Made by a program: the position numbers and the translations under genes
The notes under the pieces: generated by a model
Told to the model about the DNA's origin: nothing
Seen by the model: only the letters and a program-made list of their open reading frames with translations
Databases searched by the model: none
Assembly: GCF_021026295.1 (NCBI RefSeq)
Contig: NZ_JAJNDA010000017.1
Coordinates: forward strand, 1-64,000
Length of the DNA: 64,000 nt
Direction: 5' to 3'
Origin: Actinomycetospora soli
Lineage (GTDB): Bacteria; Actinomycetota; Actinomycetes; Mycobacteriales; Pseudonocardiaceae
Shown here: positions 1 to 8,314 of the stretch, piece after piece
How the letters are laid out: the number at the start of each line of letters is the position of its first letter
How positions within the stretch are numbered: position 1 is the first letter of the stretch

Positions 1-628
1 TCCGCTCGAACGCCGGCTCCGCCATCCCCGGATCCAAATCCAAGCCGTGAATCTCCGCCGCCCCCGACGGCGCGATCCGCGTCGACACCCGCGACCGAGC
101 CACCGCCGCCGCCCGACGGTTCTCCGCACCCAACGGATCCACGTCCACCACCGCCGCCGCGACCCGCTGCGCCAACTCCCACAGGCCGAGCCCCGGCGCA
201 TCGTCGATCAGCGCGTCCACCACCACCGCCGCCTGCGCGTCGGTCACATCCCGTAGCCCGGAGACGAACACCGCGACCTTCGCCTGCTCCAACCGGCCCT
301 CGCGCATCGCCTCGCCGAGCCGCGGCAACCGCTCCAACGCACCGGCCGCGGTCTCCAACCGGGAGGCCGCCATCGCCACCGACCACCCCAGACACGCCGC
401 GATCACCCGCGGATCCGGCTCCGGCCACCGCTCCAGCGTGTCCGCGCGCGCCCGGGCAGTCTCGAGCATCCAACACGCCCGACGCCACTCGTCATGCACC
501 AACCGCGCCTGCCAGGCCACCAACCCGGCCTCGCACTCCTGCCCGCACGCATCCCGCGGGTCGGTCCACGGCACCGCCGGCGGCGAGGTGTCGAACACCC
601 CGCCACCACCCGAGAACCCCGCCTCCAC
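1..628 (-). CDS. DUF222 / 13E12-repeat HNH-endonuclease family protein, N-terminal part
   Basis: This is the first 209 residues of a protein that runs off the left edge. The helical region (QARLVHDEWRRACWMLETA, then LERLPRLGEAMREGRLEQAK, AQRVAAAVVDVDP) matches the DUF222 domain that precedes a C-terminal HNH nuclease in the actinobacterial 13E12 repeat family; the HNH part lies outside the window. The GTG at 628 is the only usable start between an in-frame TGA upstream and the conserved part. No Shine-Dalgarno sequence is visible, so the transcript may be leaderless. A perfect LexA-type palindrome ends 10 nt upstream. Such proteins are multicopy and DNA-damage-inducible in mycobacteria; nuclease activity here is inferred from family only. 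Confidence 0.85.
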   Translation of the reverse strand, partial: MEAGFSGGGGVFDTSPPAVPWTDPRDACGQECEAGLVAWQARLVHDEWRRACWMLETARARADTLERWPEPDPRVIAACLGWSVAMAASRLETAAGALERLPRLGEAMREGRLEQAKVAVFVSGLRDVTDAQAAVVVDALIDDAPGLGLWELAQRVAAAVVDVDPLGAENRRAAAVARSRVSTRIAPSGAAEIHGLDLDPGMAEPAFER

Positions 629-637
629 CGCCGTGAC

Positions 638-653
638 TCGAACTGTAGTTCGA
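638..653. promoter_or_regulatory. LexA (SOS) box
   Basis: The 16-bp sequence TCGAACTGTAGTTCGA matches the mycobacterial/actinobacterial LexA consensus TCGAAC-N4-GTTCGA in every fixed position. It lies 10-25 bp upstream of the 13E12-family start codon, a position where bound LexA would block transcription. Confidence 0.8.
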
Positions 654-704
654 ACCCCCGACAGTCACCGGCACCCCGAAACCCCAGGCCACGGCCGGGA
701 GCGA

Positions 705-764
705 CGCGAGAGGTACACCAGGCAGGAATCCGGCCCAAAGAACCTGCCTCACGTACACCTCGCG
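705..764. terminator. Large imperfect hairpin downstream of the sacsin-like gene
   Basis: Arms at 705-726 and 743-764 pair over CGCGAG, GTAC and AGGCAGG, with about five mismatches over 22 nt and a 16-nt loop. It lies between the sacsin-like stop (894) and the 13E12 promoter, so a terminator or insulator is the likely role. No U-tract is seen, as is usual for actinobacteria. Confidence 0.4.
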
Positions 765-785
765 ACCCCGGAACCCACGACAAGC

Positions 786-817
786 GCCGAGATCACGAAA
801 CCATCACGATCTCCGGC
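786..817. repeat. Second short inverted repeat in the 629-893 intergenic region
   Basis: GCCGAGATC ... GATCTCCGGC form a short imperfect stem around a 13-nt loop. With the larger hairpin at 705-764 it is the only structure I see between the 13E12 gene and the sacsin-like gene. It may be part of a double terminator. Confidence 0.3.
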
Positions 818-893
818 CGGGCCAGGATCTCCGGGAACGGACGTTCTCGACCACGAGCACGCGGGCAGGGCGCTCCATGCTGCGCGTATGCCG

Positions 894-3776
894 TCAGCAG
901 CTTGGCTGGCCCGTGGGCCAGGCGAGCAGGGCCCGCACCGGGTCGTCGGTGTGGAGCACACCGTCCGCCACCCACACCACCGGGAAGATCTCCCGAGTGG
1001 CACCGTCGACCGTCACCGCGACCCGCAGCCGCTCGTGCACCACGACCTCCCCGTCCGGCAGCTCCCGGCCCGCGGCGGCCGCCCACACCGCCGCGTCGGC
1101 CAGCGCGCACCACGCCGTCGGCGTTCCGGGCGACCGGACCTCGCCGTGCACCACCTCGGACGCGACCGGCAGGTCCAGCAGTTCGGCCAGCGCCGCCGCG
1201 TGTCGGGCCGACACGGGCACCACGCAGCTCGCGTCGACGGCGCCCAGCAGCCACGGGCGGTCGAGGACGACGGGCGTCGGCGTCCGGTCGGGGTCGGCCG
1301 TCACCACGCCGCCGCCCGCGGTGCGGACCCGGTCCGGCGGGACGACGTCGGCCACGTCCACCCGCCGGGCGTCGACCGCCTCGCCGAGCGCCGTGTGGGC
1401 CGCGAGGGCGGCCGCGGCGGGCACGGGTCGGTTCGGGTCGGCGAGGCGTGCGAGCAGGTCGTCGGCGTCCGTCGGACCCGCGACCCGCAGGTCGGTCCGG
1501 ACCCCGATCGCCGTCAGGAATCCGGCGTCGAGGTCGACCGGCGCCGGGTCGTACAGGGCCGCGAGAGCGTTCCCGACGGCAGGTCCGGGCAGCCGCCAGG
1601 CCCCGGGTCGGCGGCCGGCGAGCCGCCCGTGCCGGGCGAGCCACCAGGCCGTGTAGGGCAGGGGCTCCCCCGGCAGGCGGACGAGGGCGGCCCGGACCTC
1701 GCGGTCCGCGGCGAGCACCGGCCACGCGGCGTCCCAGTCGGCGACGAGCTCGAGGTCGCGGACCGCCACGACCGTGCTCGGCGGCGGCGGGGGCTCGGCC
1801 GTCTCGACGCCGCCGCGGCCCGGCTCGGGGTCGACCTCCTCGGCCCACCACGCCTCCTCGTCGTCGAGGTCGTGGTCGGGACCGGTCGGGTCCTCGTCGC
1901 GGAGCACCGCGAACCCGTTGAGCACCCCGACCGCGAGCAGCGCGTCGCGCGGGTGCGCAGCCGCGGCGCGGTCGGCGAGCACCCCGATCGGCGAGTCCGC
2001 CGCGAGCACCGCGCGCAGCGCGCCGTCGGGCAGGACGAGCTCGTCGGCGCGCCGGTACCCGCCGTCGTGCTCGGGCAGGGCCAGTGCCCCGAGTCCCACC
2101 GCACCCGGCGTCACGACCGCGAGGACCAGCCGCGCGATCGGGTCGACGTCGAGCCCGGCCTCGGCGTCGTCGACGGAGCGCTCGACGGCCTCGCGGACCT
2201 CGGGCTCGTCGAGCAGGGCCGGGCCGTCGGCCCGGCGCGCGCCGAGCGCCTCGAGGAGCGGGTGGACGGCGTCGGGGTGCACCACGTGCAGGTCCAGGCC
2301 CTCGAGGTCGAGGTCGGACAGCTCCGGCCCGGGCAGGAGCCGGCCGCGGGGACCGACCGCCAGGCGGCCGTCGGCGAGCGGGACCGGCAGCGCGGCCAGC
2401 TCGGTCCGGTCGAGTCCCTCGAGCCCGGCCAGCGCGGCGTAGAGCCCACGCCACCACGACGGCGGGCGGCGCAGCCCGGCCAGCCGCTCGACGAGCGCCG
2501 CGGGGTCGAGCCGGGTCACGCCGAGGTCGCCGAGGGCGGCGCTCCAGGGCTGCGGGGTCAGCCCGTCGAGGGTGTCGGCGAGGGCGGCGACGAGCGCGGG
2601 GGCCGGCTCCGGGAGCGCGAGGGCGCGGGCCGGCACGACGTCGGGTCCGGCCGCGCCGGGCAGCCAGGCCGCGCCCCGCAGGGCGGCGAGGACGCCCTCG
2701 CGCAGCACGGCGTCGACCTCCGACCCCGGCAGGGCGGCGTCCGGGACCAGCGCGGTGCGCACCGTGGGGTCGACGCGGCGGACGAGGTCCGGGTAGCGGG
2801 CGGCCGCCGCGCGCAGGACGTGGTCGGTGACCGGGCCGCGGCGCACCCGACGGCGGTCGGCGTCGAGGGGCACGGTGACGACGAGGCGGGCGGGCAGCGT
2901 GGTCGTCTCGGCGGTCGCGGTGGGCGCGTGGAGGGTGTCCGGACGGGGCGCGGGATAGGCCCACCGGCCCTGCCATCCGGTGCGGTCGCGGTCCTCCACG
3001 GCGAGGGCGGTGCTCCCGCGCAGGCCCGCGGGCAGCTCGCCGTCGACGAGGAGGGTCGTCCAGGTCGTGTTGCCGATCCGCACCCGGCCGTCGTCGCCGT
3101 CGACCCGTTCGACCGTCTCCCCCGCCACCTCGACGGCGGCCAGCCACGGCAGGGCGAGCAGCAGGTCCGGCGCCTGCTCCCGGGCCGCCCGCAGGACGTC
3201 GACGGCGGGATCGCGCAGCGGGAGCCGGACCTCCGTCGCGACGTCGGGGTCGAGGTCCTCCTCGACGGGCCAGGGCAGTCGCAGGGCGGGGACGCCGTCG
3301 GGACCGCGGCGCCGCGCCTCCGCGGCGAGCGGCCCACCCGCCGTCGTGACCTCCGCCCAGGTGCGGGCGCGACTGAAGGCCACGCCCGCGCCGTGGGTGA
3401 CGACCCGGGGCTCGTCGGTCAGGTCGAGGACGGCGCTGAAGCCGACGCCGAACCGCCCTACGGTGCCCCCGGCGTGTTTCGCGGACGCGCGCAGCGAGGC
3501 CAGGGCCGCGACACCCTCGGCGTCGAGCGGGGCACCGGTGTTGGCGACCCGCAGCTCGCCGTCGTCCAGACGCACCCGCAGCCGGGCGGGTCGGCCCGCC
3601 GCCGCGCCGGCGGCGGCGGCGTTCTGGGCCAGCTCGGTGAACCAGCGGCCGCGGTAGCCACCGCGGACGAGGTCCTCCTCGGCGTTCGCATCCTCACGGA
3701 GGCGGGCGGCCGAGGCGGTCCAGGTGTCGAGGACCGCCCGCCGCAGCGTCTCCGTGCCGAACGGGTCCCCCGACAC
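894..3776 (-). CDS. Sacsin N-terminal ATP-binding-like (GHKL/Hsp90-type) protein
   Basis: A 960-residue protein with an N-terminal GHKL ATPase fold of the sacsin/Hsp90 type: N-box ELAQNA at residues 48-53 (Asn binds Mg-ATP), NTG at 79-81, and glycine-rich lid GRFGVGFSA at 107-115. The remaining ~800 residues are Ala/Leu/Asp-rich with no repeat I can name. Actinobacterial homologs are annotated as sacsin-domain or Hsp90-like proteins of unknown client. It starts at a GTG 13 nt after the stop of the upstream DUF3027 gene, so the two form an operon. This pairing is common in actinobacteria. No signal peptide, so cytoplasmic. Confidence 0.85.
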   Translation of the reverse strand: MSGDPFGTETLRRAVLDTWTASAARLREDANAEEDLVRGGYRGRWFTELAQNAAAAGAAAGRPARLRVRLDDGELRVANTGAPLDAEGVAALASLRASAKHAGGTVGRFGVGFSAVLDLTDEPRVVTHGAGVAFSRARTWAEVTTAGGPLAAEARRRGPDGVPALRLPWPVEEDLDPDVATEVRLPLRDPAVDVLRAAREQAPDLLLALPWLAAVEVAGETVERVDGDDGRVRIGNTTWTTLLVDGELPAGLRGSTALAVEDRDRTGWQGRWAYPAPRPDTLHAPTATAETTTLPARLVVTVPLDADRRRVRRGPVTDHVLRAAAARYPDLVRRVDPTVRTALVPDAALPGSEVDAVLREGVLAALRGAAWLPGAAGPDVVPARALALPEPAPALVAALADTLDGLTPQPWSAALGDLGVTRLDPAALVERLAGLRRPPSWWRGLYAALAGLEGLDRTELAALPVPLADGRLAVGPRGRLLPGPELSDLDLEGLDLHVVHPDAVHPLLEALGARRADGPALLDEPEVREAVERSVDDAEAGLDVDPIARLVLAVVTPGAVGLGALALPEHDGGYRRADELVLPDGALRAVLAADSPIGVLADRAAAAHPRDALLAVGVLNGFAVLRDEDPTGPDHDLDDEEAWWAEEVDPEPGRGGVETAEPPPPPSTVVAVRDLELVADWDAAWPVLAADREVRAALVRLPGEPLPYTAWWLARHGRLAGRRPGAWRLPGPAVGNALAALYDPAPVDLDAGFLTAIGVRTDLRVAGPTDADDLLARLADPNRPVPAAAALAAHTALGEAVDARRVDVADVVPPDRVRTAGGGVVTADPDRTPTPVVLDRPWLLGAVDASCVVPVSARHAAALAELLDLPVASEVVHGEVRSPGTPTAWCALADAAVWAAAAGRELPDGEVVVHERLRVAVTVDGATREIFPVVWVADGVLHTDDPVRALLAWPTGQPSC

Positions 3777-3789
3777 CGTCCCCCCGACG

Positions 3790-4563
3790 TCAGTCGGTCG
3801 CGGGCACGGGGTCCATCTCGACCCCGTCGTCGTAGACCAGCTCGGCGACCATCACCACCGACCCGGTGTCGACCTGGAGCTCGGAGTGCCCGCCGCAGCC
3901 GTACTCGGCGTGCACCACGTGGCCGTCGGCAGGGACGTTGCCGTTGCCGCACACGCCGAAGGCGCCGCGCAGCGAGCCGCCGAGGGAGAGGTAGAAGCCG
4001 CAGGTCCCGCAGTGCGCGGAGGCCGCGCGCGCCATCTCCGCGCCGGGCCCGAAGTCGCCGCTGGTCCACCGCTCGGCGGCGTCGAAGCGGCCCTCGGGGC
4101 TCATGACGCGGGGGCGGCCGAAGCCGAGCTCGTCGGCGACGGCGCGGATCTCCTCGGCGCCGGGCTCGTCGTCGTCGAGGGCGGCGTGGGCCGGGACGAG
4201 ACGCTCGTCGTCCTCGTCGACGGGCAGCAGGTCGCCGGGCGCGAGGTCCTCGGCGCGCACCCGCTCGGTCCACGGGACCCACTCCGGCGCGACGACCGCG
4301 TCGGCGCCGGGCAGCAGCGCGACCTCGCCGAGGGTGACCTCGTCGGCCCCCATGACGGTGACGGCCCAGGTCCAGCCGCGGTAGCCGGGCTTGTCGGCGG
4401 CGAAGTAGTGGGTGGCGGCGGTGTCGTCCTCGCGGACGACCTCGAGGTGCTCACCGACCTGCGCGGTCTCGCCGTCGGCGGCCTCGACCGCCGCGGCGCG
4501 CGCCAGGTCGACGGCGTCGGCGAGCACGGTGGTGGGCGCGGCGCTGTCGGCGAGGTCCTGCAC
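3790..4563 (-). CDS. DUF3027 domain-containing protein
   Basis: A 257-residue cytoplasmic protein matching the actinobacterial DUF3027 family. It has an N-terminal helix, the conserved aromatic segment GYRGWTWAVTV near residue 80, PEWVPWTERV near 113, and a C-terminal Cys-rich part (HCGTCGFYLSLGGSLRG, later VCGNG and GCGGHSE) that could bind a metal. No biochemical function is established. It starts with GTG at 4563, divergent from the glutamine cyclotransferase with ~50 bp between starts, and is first in an operon with the sacsin-like gene. Confidence 0.88.
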   Translation of the reverse strand: MQDLADSAAPTTVLADAVDLARAAAVEAADGETAQVGEHLEVVREDDTAATHYFAADKPGYRGWTWAVTVMGADEVTLGEVALLPGADAVVAPEWVPWTERVRAEDLAPGDLLPVDEDDERLVPAHAALDDDEPGAEEIRAVADELGFGRPRVMSPEGRFDAAERWTSGDFGPGAEMARAASAHCGTCGFYLSLGGSLRGAFGVCGNGNVPADGHVVHAEYGCGGHSELQVDTGSVVMVAELVYDDGVEMDPVPATD

Positions 4564-4616
4564 CCGTCCGATTGTGCCTGACCGCGACCGGGCGCCGGGC
4601 GTGGGAGTCTCCGCGG

Positions 4617-5372
4617 GTGCGGTGGCTCCTCGCGCTGGTTCTCGTGCTCGCCGGCTGCTCCTCGTCCGTGCCCGCCGAGGGGCAGGCCGTGCCCCGGTCG
4701 ACGGTGCGGGTCCTCGGGACGATGCCGCACGATCCGGCGGCCTTCACGCAGGGCTTCGAGATCGCGGGCGACGCGCTGTGGGAGGGGACGGGGCTGGTCG
4801 GGCGGTCGCAGCTGCGCGAGACCGACCCGACGACGGGCGCGGTGCGCCGGGCCGTCGACCTGCCGCCCGAGCAGTTCGGCGAGGGCATCACCGTGACGCC
4901 GACCGCCATCTGGCAGCTCACGTGGAAGGACGGCGTGGTCTACCGGCGCGACCCGGCCACGCTCGCCGTCACCGCGACCTTCCCGAACGACCGGGAGGGC
5001 TGGGGCATCTGCCACACGGCGACCGATCTGGTGACCTCCGACGGCTCCTCGACGCTGGTGTTCCGCGACCCGGCGACGTTCGCGCCGCGGCGCACGGTCG
5101 ACACCGGGGTGCGGATGCTGAACGAGCTGGAGTGCACGCCGACCACGATCTGGGCCAACGTGTGGCAGACCGACGAGATCGTCGGCGTGGACCCGGCGTC
5201 GGGACGGGTCACCGCGGTGGTGGACGCGGCCGCGCTGCGGCCGGCGGAGACCCGGGACGACCCCGACGCCGTGCTGAACGGCATCGCGGCGATCCCTGGC
5301 ACGGATCAGTTCCTGGTGACGGGCAAGCGCTGGCCGGTGACCTACCGGGTGAGGTGGGCTGCGCCCTCGTGA
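4617..5372 (+). CDS. Glutaminyl-peptide cyclotransferase (glutamine cyclotransferase) lipoprotein
   Basis: A 251-residue lipoprotein of the plant/bacterial (type I, beta-propeller) glutamine cyclotransferase family, which converts N-terminal Gln to pyroglutamate. I chose GTG 4617 because it gives a clean signal peptide with lipobox LAGC (Cys14) and has GGGAG upstream; an upstream TTG at 4572 would add an unlikely leader. Family motifs: PHDPAAFTQGFE near 38, LWEGTGLVGRSQLR near 55, FGEGIT near 83, LNELECTPTTIWANVWQTD near 165. It ends within a hairpin shared with the convergent FAD enzyme. Confidence 0.9.
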   Translation: MRWLLALVLVLAGCSSSVPAEGQAVPRSTVRVLGTMPHDPAAFTQGFEIAGDALWEGTGLVGRSQLRETDPTTGAVRRAVDLPPEQFGEGITVTPTAIWQLTWKDGVVYRRDPATLAVTATFPNDREGWGICHTATDLVTSDGSSTLVFRDPATFAPRRTVDTGVRMLNELECTPTTIWANVWQTDEIVGVDPASGRVTAVVDAAALRPAETRDDPDAVLNGIAAIPGTDQFLVTGKRWPVTYRVRWAAPS

Positions 5373-5409
5373 GTAGTTGTGACGGGTATGACCGTCACAA
5401 GTACTCACG
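5368..5409. terminator. Bidirectional hairpin containing both stop codons (repeat family A)
   Basis: Left arm GTGAGTAGTTGTGACGG and right arm CCGTCACAAGTACTCAC pair over 17 bp with one mismatch around a 6-nt loop (GTATGA). The TGA of the cyclotransferase (5370-5372) lies in the left arm and that of the convergent FAD enzyme (5395-5397) in the right arm. A close relative occurs at 50903-50929. Confidence 0.8.
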
Positions 5410-8196
5410 GGGCGAAGCCACCTCGTCGAGCAGTTCGAGGACGTGGCGGTAGGTCTGCCCGGTCGCCCGCGAGATGCCCATCTCGCAGGTGCGGTTGCAG
5501 CTCGCGTAGAGCTCCGTCGGGTGCGCGCGGACCTCGGCGGCCTGCTCGGCGGTCGCGCCCTCGGTGAGCTCGGGGTGCAGCATCCCGCGGTCACCGGCGT
5601 AGCCGCAGCAGCCCCAGGACGTCGGCACCACGACCTCGTCGGCCACGGCCTCGGCGAGCAGCCGCAGGTCGTCGCCGATCCCGAGGTGGGTCGTCGAGCA
5701 GGTGGGGTGCAGCGTCAGCGAGGCCGCCCTCGTCGGGACGGCGAGCTTCGGCAGGATCTCCCGCGCGGTGTACTCGACGGCGTCGACGAAGCGCAGCGAC
5801 GGCACCCGGGGGTCGTCGGGCAGGAGCTTCGCGATCCCCTCCAGCCCGTGGGTGCACGACGACGCGTCGACCACCACGGGCAGGCGGCCCTGCTGCGTGG
5901 AGCCCCACAGCCCGTCCACGACCGTCGCGGCCATCGTCCGGCTGCCCTGCGTGAAGCCCTTCGACTCCCACGGCACGCCGCAGCACATCTGCCCGATGCC
6001 CTCCGGGACGGCGACGACGAGGCCCGCCCGCTCGGCGAGGCGCAGGAAGGCATGGGCCGACCCGTCGCCCGCCTCCGGGGCGAACACCTGGTGCAGGCAG
6101 GTCGGGAAGAACACCACGTCCGGGTTGACCGGGTAGACGGGGTCGGGGCGCGTGTCGCCGCCGGGTGGCACCTCGGCGGAGTACAGCGGGACGAGGTCGG
6201 TGGGCAGGACCTTCCGGGCCGCCGCCGACGCCGCCGCGGTCAGGCCCGGCACCGTCGCCGCGACCTTCAGGGCGACGCGGGCGGTGCCGGAGACGCCCTG
6301 CCACCGCTTCGCGACCACCTCGCCCGCCTGCTGCGCCCGCTCGGAGTGCCGCTCCGAGCGCAGCCGCTTCATGAGGTCGCCGGTGTTGATCCGCACCGGG
6401 CACGCGGTCGCGCACATGCCGTCGGCGGCGCACGTGTCGACGGCGTCGTAGGCGTAGTCGGCCTCGATCTCGGCGGCGAGCGCCGGGTCCTTCGCCGCCG
6501 CGCGGCGCAGGACGATCCGCTGGCGCGGCGTCGTCGTGACCCGCCGGGACGGGCAGACCGGCTCGCAGTAGCCGCACTCGACGCAGGCGTCGACCTCGTG
6601 GTCGACCGTCGGGACCGTCTTGAGATCGGTGAGGTGGGCGTCGGCCCGGTCGGACAGGATGATGCCGGGGTTGAGCAGGCCGGTCGGGTCGCACAGGGCC
6701 TTGAGCTCCTGCATCACGCCGTACAGCTCGTCGCCGTACTGGCGGCGGACGAACGGCGTCATGATCCGCCCGGTGCCGTGCTCGGCCTTGAGCGTGCCGT
6801 CCTGCGCGAGGACGAGGTCGACCATCTCGTCGGTGAAGACGCGGTAGCGCTCGAGCTCACGGGGGTCGTCGAACCGCTCGTTGACCAGGAAGTGGACGTT
6901 GCCGTCCTTCGCGTGGCCGAAGATCACCGAGCCCTCGTAGCCGTGGCGGTCGAACAGCTCGGTGAGCCCGTCGCAGGTGCTCGGCAGGGTGCGGACCGGC
7001 ACCGAGATGTCCTCGAGCAGCGCGGTCGTGCCGCTCGGGCGCGCCGCCGCGACCGCCGTGTAGAGGCCCTTGCGCAGCGCCCACAGGGACGCCCGGGCGG
7101 CGGGCTCGCGGGTCAGCCCGGCGTCACGGGTGAGCGGCAGGCCCGCGAGCACCGGTTCGGCGTCGGCCTGCACGCCGTCGAGCTCGGCGGCGGTGGCGGT
7201 CTGGAACTCCACGAGCAGGCCGGCGTGGCCGTCGACCTCGAGGTCCTTGACGGTGGACGGGGCCCGCGGGTCGGACTGCGCGACGACGAGCGCGCGGGCG
7301 TCGAGCAGCTCGAGGGTCTTCGCCCCGGCCTCGAGCAGGGCGGGCAGCGCGTCGGTGGCGTCGCTCGTGTTCGCGAAGACCAGCATCGACGTGGCCGCGT
7401 GCGGGAGGACCGGCAGCGTCTCGAGCACCACGTCCGCGACGAACCCGAGCGTCCCCTCGGAGCCGACGAGCAGGTGGGCGAGCACGTCGATCGGCTTCTC
7501 GAAGTCGAGGAAGCTGTTCAGCCCGTAGCCCATCGTGTTCTTCATCGAGAACAGGTGGCGCAGGCGTTCGACGGAGTGCGCGTTGCCGGTGACCCGCTGC
7601 CGGAGCCGGTCGAGGCCCTCGTACAGGGCGGGCTCGCGGTGGCGGAGCTCGTCGTCGGCGTCGGGGCGACCGGTGTCGATGATCGTGCCGGAGGCCAGCA
7701 CGAGGGTGAGGCTGCGCAGCGTCGAGTACGTGTTGAACTCGGTGCCGCAGCTCATGCCCGAGGAGTTGTTCGCGACGACACCGCCGATCGTGCAGGCGAC
7801 GCTCGACGCCGGGTCGGGCCCGATCTTGCGGCCGTACGGCGCGAGCCGGGCGTTGACCTCGTTGACGGTGAGCCCCGGCTGCAGGCGCACGGCGCGCCCG
7901 TCGTCGAGCACCTCGAAGCCGCGGAAGTGCCGGCGGGTGTCCACGAGCACGCCGTCGGACACGCCCTGGCCCGAGAGGCTCGTACCCCCGGAGCGGAAGG
8001 TCAGGCTCAGCCGGTCACGCACGCCGAGCTGCAGCAACGCCGCAATCTCGGCCGTGCTGTCCGGCACCACCACCGCCTGCGGGTGCAGCAGGTAGTGGCT
8101 CGCGTCGTTGGCGTGGGCCGCGAGGTCGATCGGGCGGTCCTTGACCTCCCCGACCACCTGCCGCAGGGACTCGATGAGCGTGGTGGTGCCCGTCAC
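5395..8196 (-). CDS. FAD-binding and Fe-S oxidoreductase, D-lactate dehydrogenase type
   Basis: A 933-residue fusion. An N-terminal FAD_binding_4/PCMH domain (FRSGGTSLSGQGVSDG near 67; KIGPDPASSVACTIGGVVANNSSG near 125) is followed by a FAD-oxidase C-terminal domain (VIFGHAKDGNVHFLVN near 424; LKAEHGTGRIMTPFV near 475), a pair of ferredoxin-type motifs (CVECGYCEPVCPS near 540; CAADGMCATACPV near 590) and two CCG heterodisulfide-reductase-like motifs (CCGVPW, CCGYAG). This matches respiratory D-lactate / 2-hydroxyacid dehydrogenases that pass electrons to quinone. The exact substrate cannot be told from sequence. GTG start at 8196. It is monocistronic, with a family-B hairpin upstream and a family-A hairpin at its 3' end. 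Confidence 0.88.
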   Translation of the reverse strand: MTGTTTLIESLRQVVGEVKDRPIDLAAHANDASHYLLHPQAVVVPDSTAEIAALLQLGVRDRLSLTFRSGGTSLSGQGVSDGVLVDTRRHFRGFEVLDDGRAVRLQPGLTVNEVNARLAPYGRKIGPDPASSVACTIGGVVANNSSGMSCGTEFNTYSTLRSLTLVLASGTIIDTGRPDADDELRHREPALYEGLDRLRQRVTGNAHSVERLRHLFSMKNTMGYGLNSFLDFEKPIDVLAHLLVGSEGTLGFVADVVLETLPVLPHAATSMLVFANTSDATDALPALLEAGAKTLELLDARALVVAQSDPRAPSTVKDLEVDGHAGLLVEFQTATAAELDGVQADAEPVLAGLPLTRDAGLTREPAARASLWALRKGLYTAVAAARPSGTTALLEDISVPVRTLPSTCDGLTELFDRHGYEGSVIFGHAKDGNVHFLVNERFDDPRELERYRVFTDEMVDLVLAQDGTLKAEHGTGRIMTPFVRRQYGDELYGVMQELKALCDPTGLLNPGIILSDRADAHLTDLKTVPTVDHEVDACVECGYCEPVCPSRRVTTTPRQRIVLRRAAAKDPALAAEIEADYAYDAVDTCAADGMCATACPVRINTGDLMKRLRSERHSERAQQAGEVVAKRWQGVSGTARVALKVAATVPGLTAAASAAARKVLPTDLVPLYSAEVPPGGDTRPDPVYPVNPDVVFFPTCLHQVFAPEAGDGSAHAFLRLAERAGLVVAVPEGIGQMCCGVPWESKGFTQGSRTMAATVVDGLWGSTQQGRLPVVVDASSCTHGLEGIAKLLPDDPRVPSLRFVDAVEYTAREILPKLAVPTRAASLTLHPTCSTTHLGIGDDLRLLAEAVADEVVVPTSWGCCGYAGDRGMLHPELTEGATAEQAAEVRAHPTELYASCNRTCEMGISRATGQTYRHVLELLDEVASPREYL

Positions 8197-8223
8197 GTGG
8201 TCCAGCGTCGCACGTCCCGGAAC

Positions 8224-8274
8224 GAGCGAACGGCCCTCTCGCGCACATAGATGCGTCGAGAGTGCCGTTCACTC
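8224..8274. terminator. Inverted repeat family B, copy 1
   Basis: GAGCGAACGGCCCTCTCG then CGCA, loop CATAGA, then the complementary arm TGCGTCGAGAGTGCCGTTC. The arms pair over ~20 bp with two mismatches and a 1-nt bulge. It lies 40 bp past the stop of the glycine-rich gene and upstream of the next gene on the same strand, as expected of a terminator. Related copies lie at 33708-33758 and 55377-55427. Confidence 0.6.
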
Positions 8275-8314
8275 ACGTCAGTCGGGGCGTTCCCGACGAC
8301 GGGCAGGGGTCGGC

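Noticed and set aside
438-4106. Very long plus-strand open frame (1222 codons) opposite the sacsin-like and DUF3027 genes
   Set aside because: Arg/Pro/Gly-rich nonsense translation that mirrors the high third-position GC of the real genes on the other strand; no domain signal.
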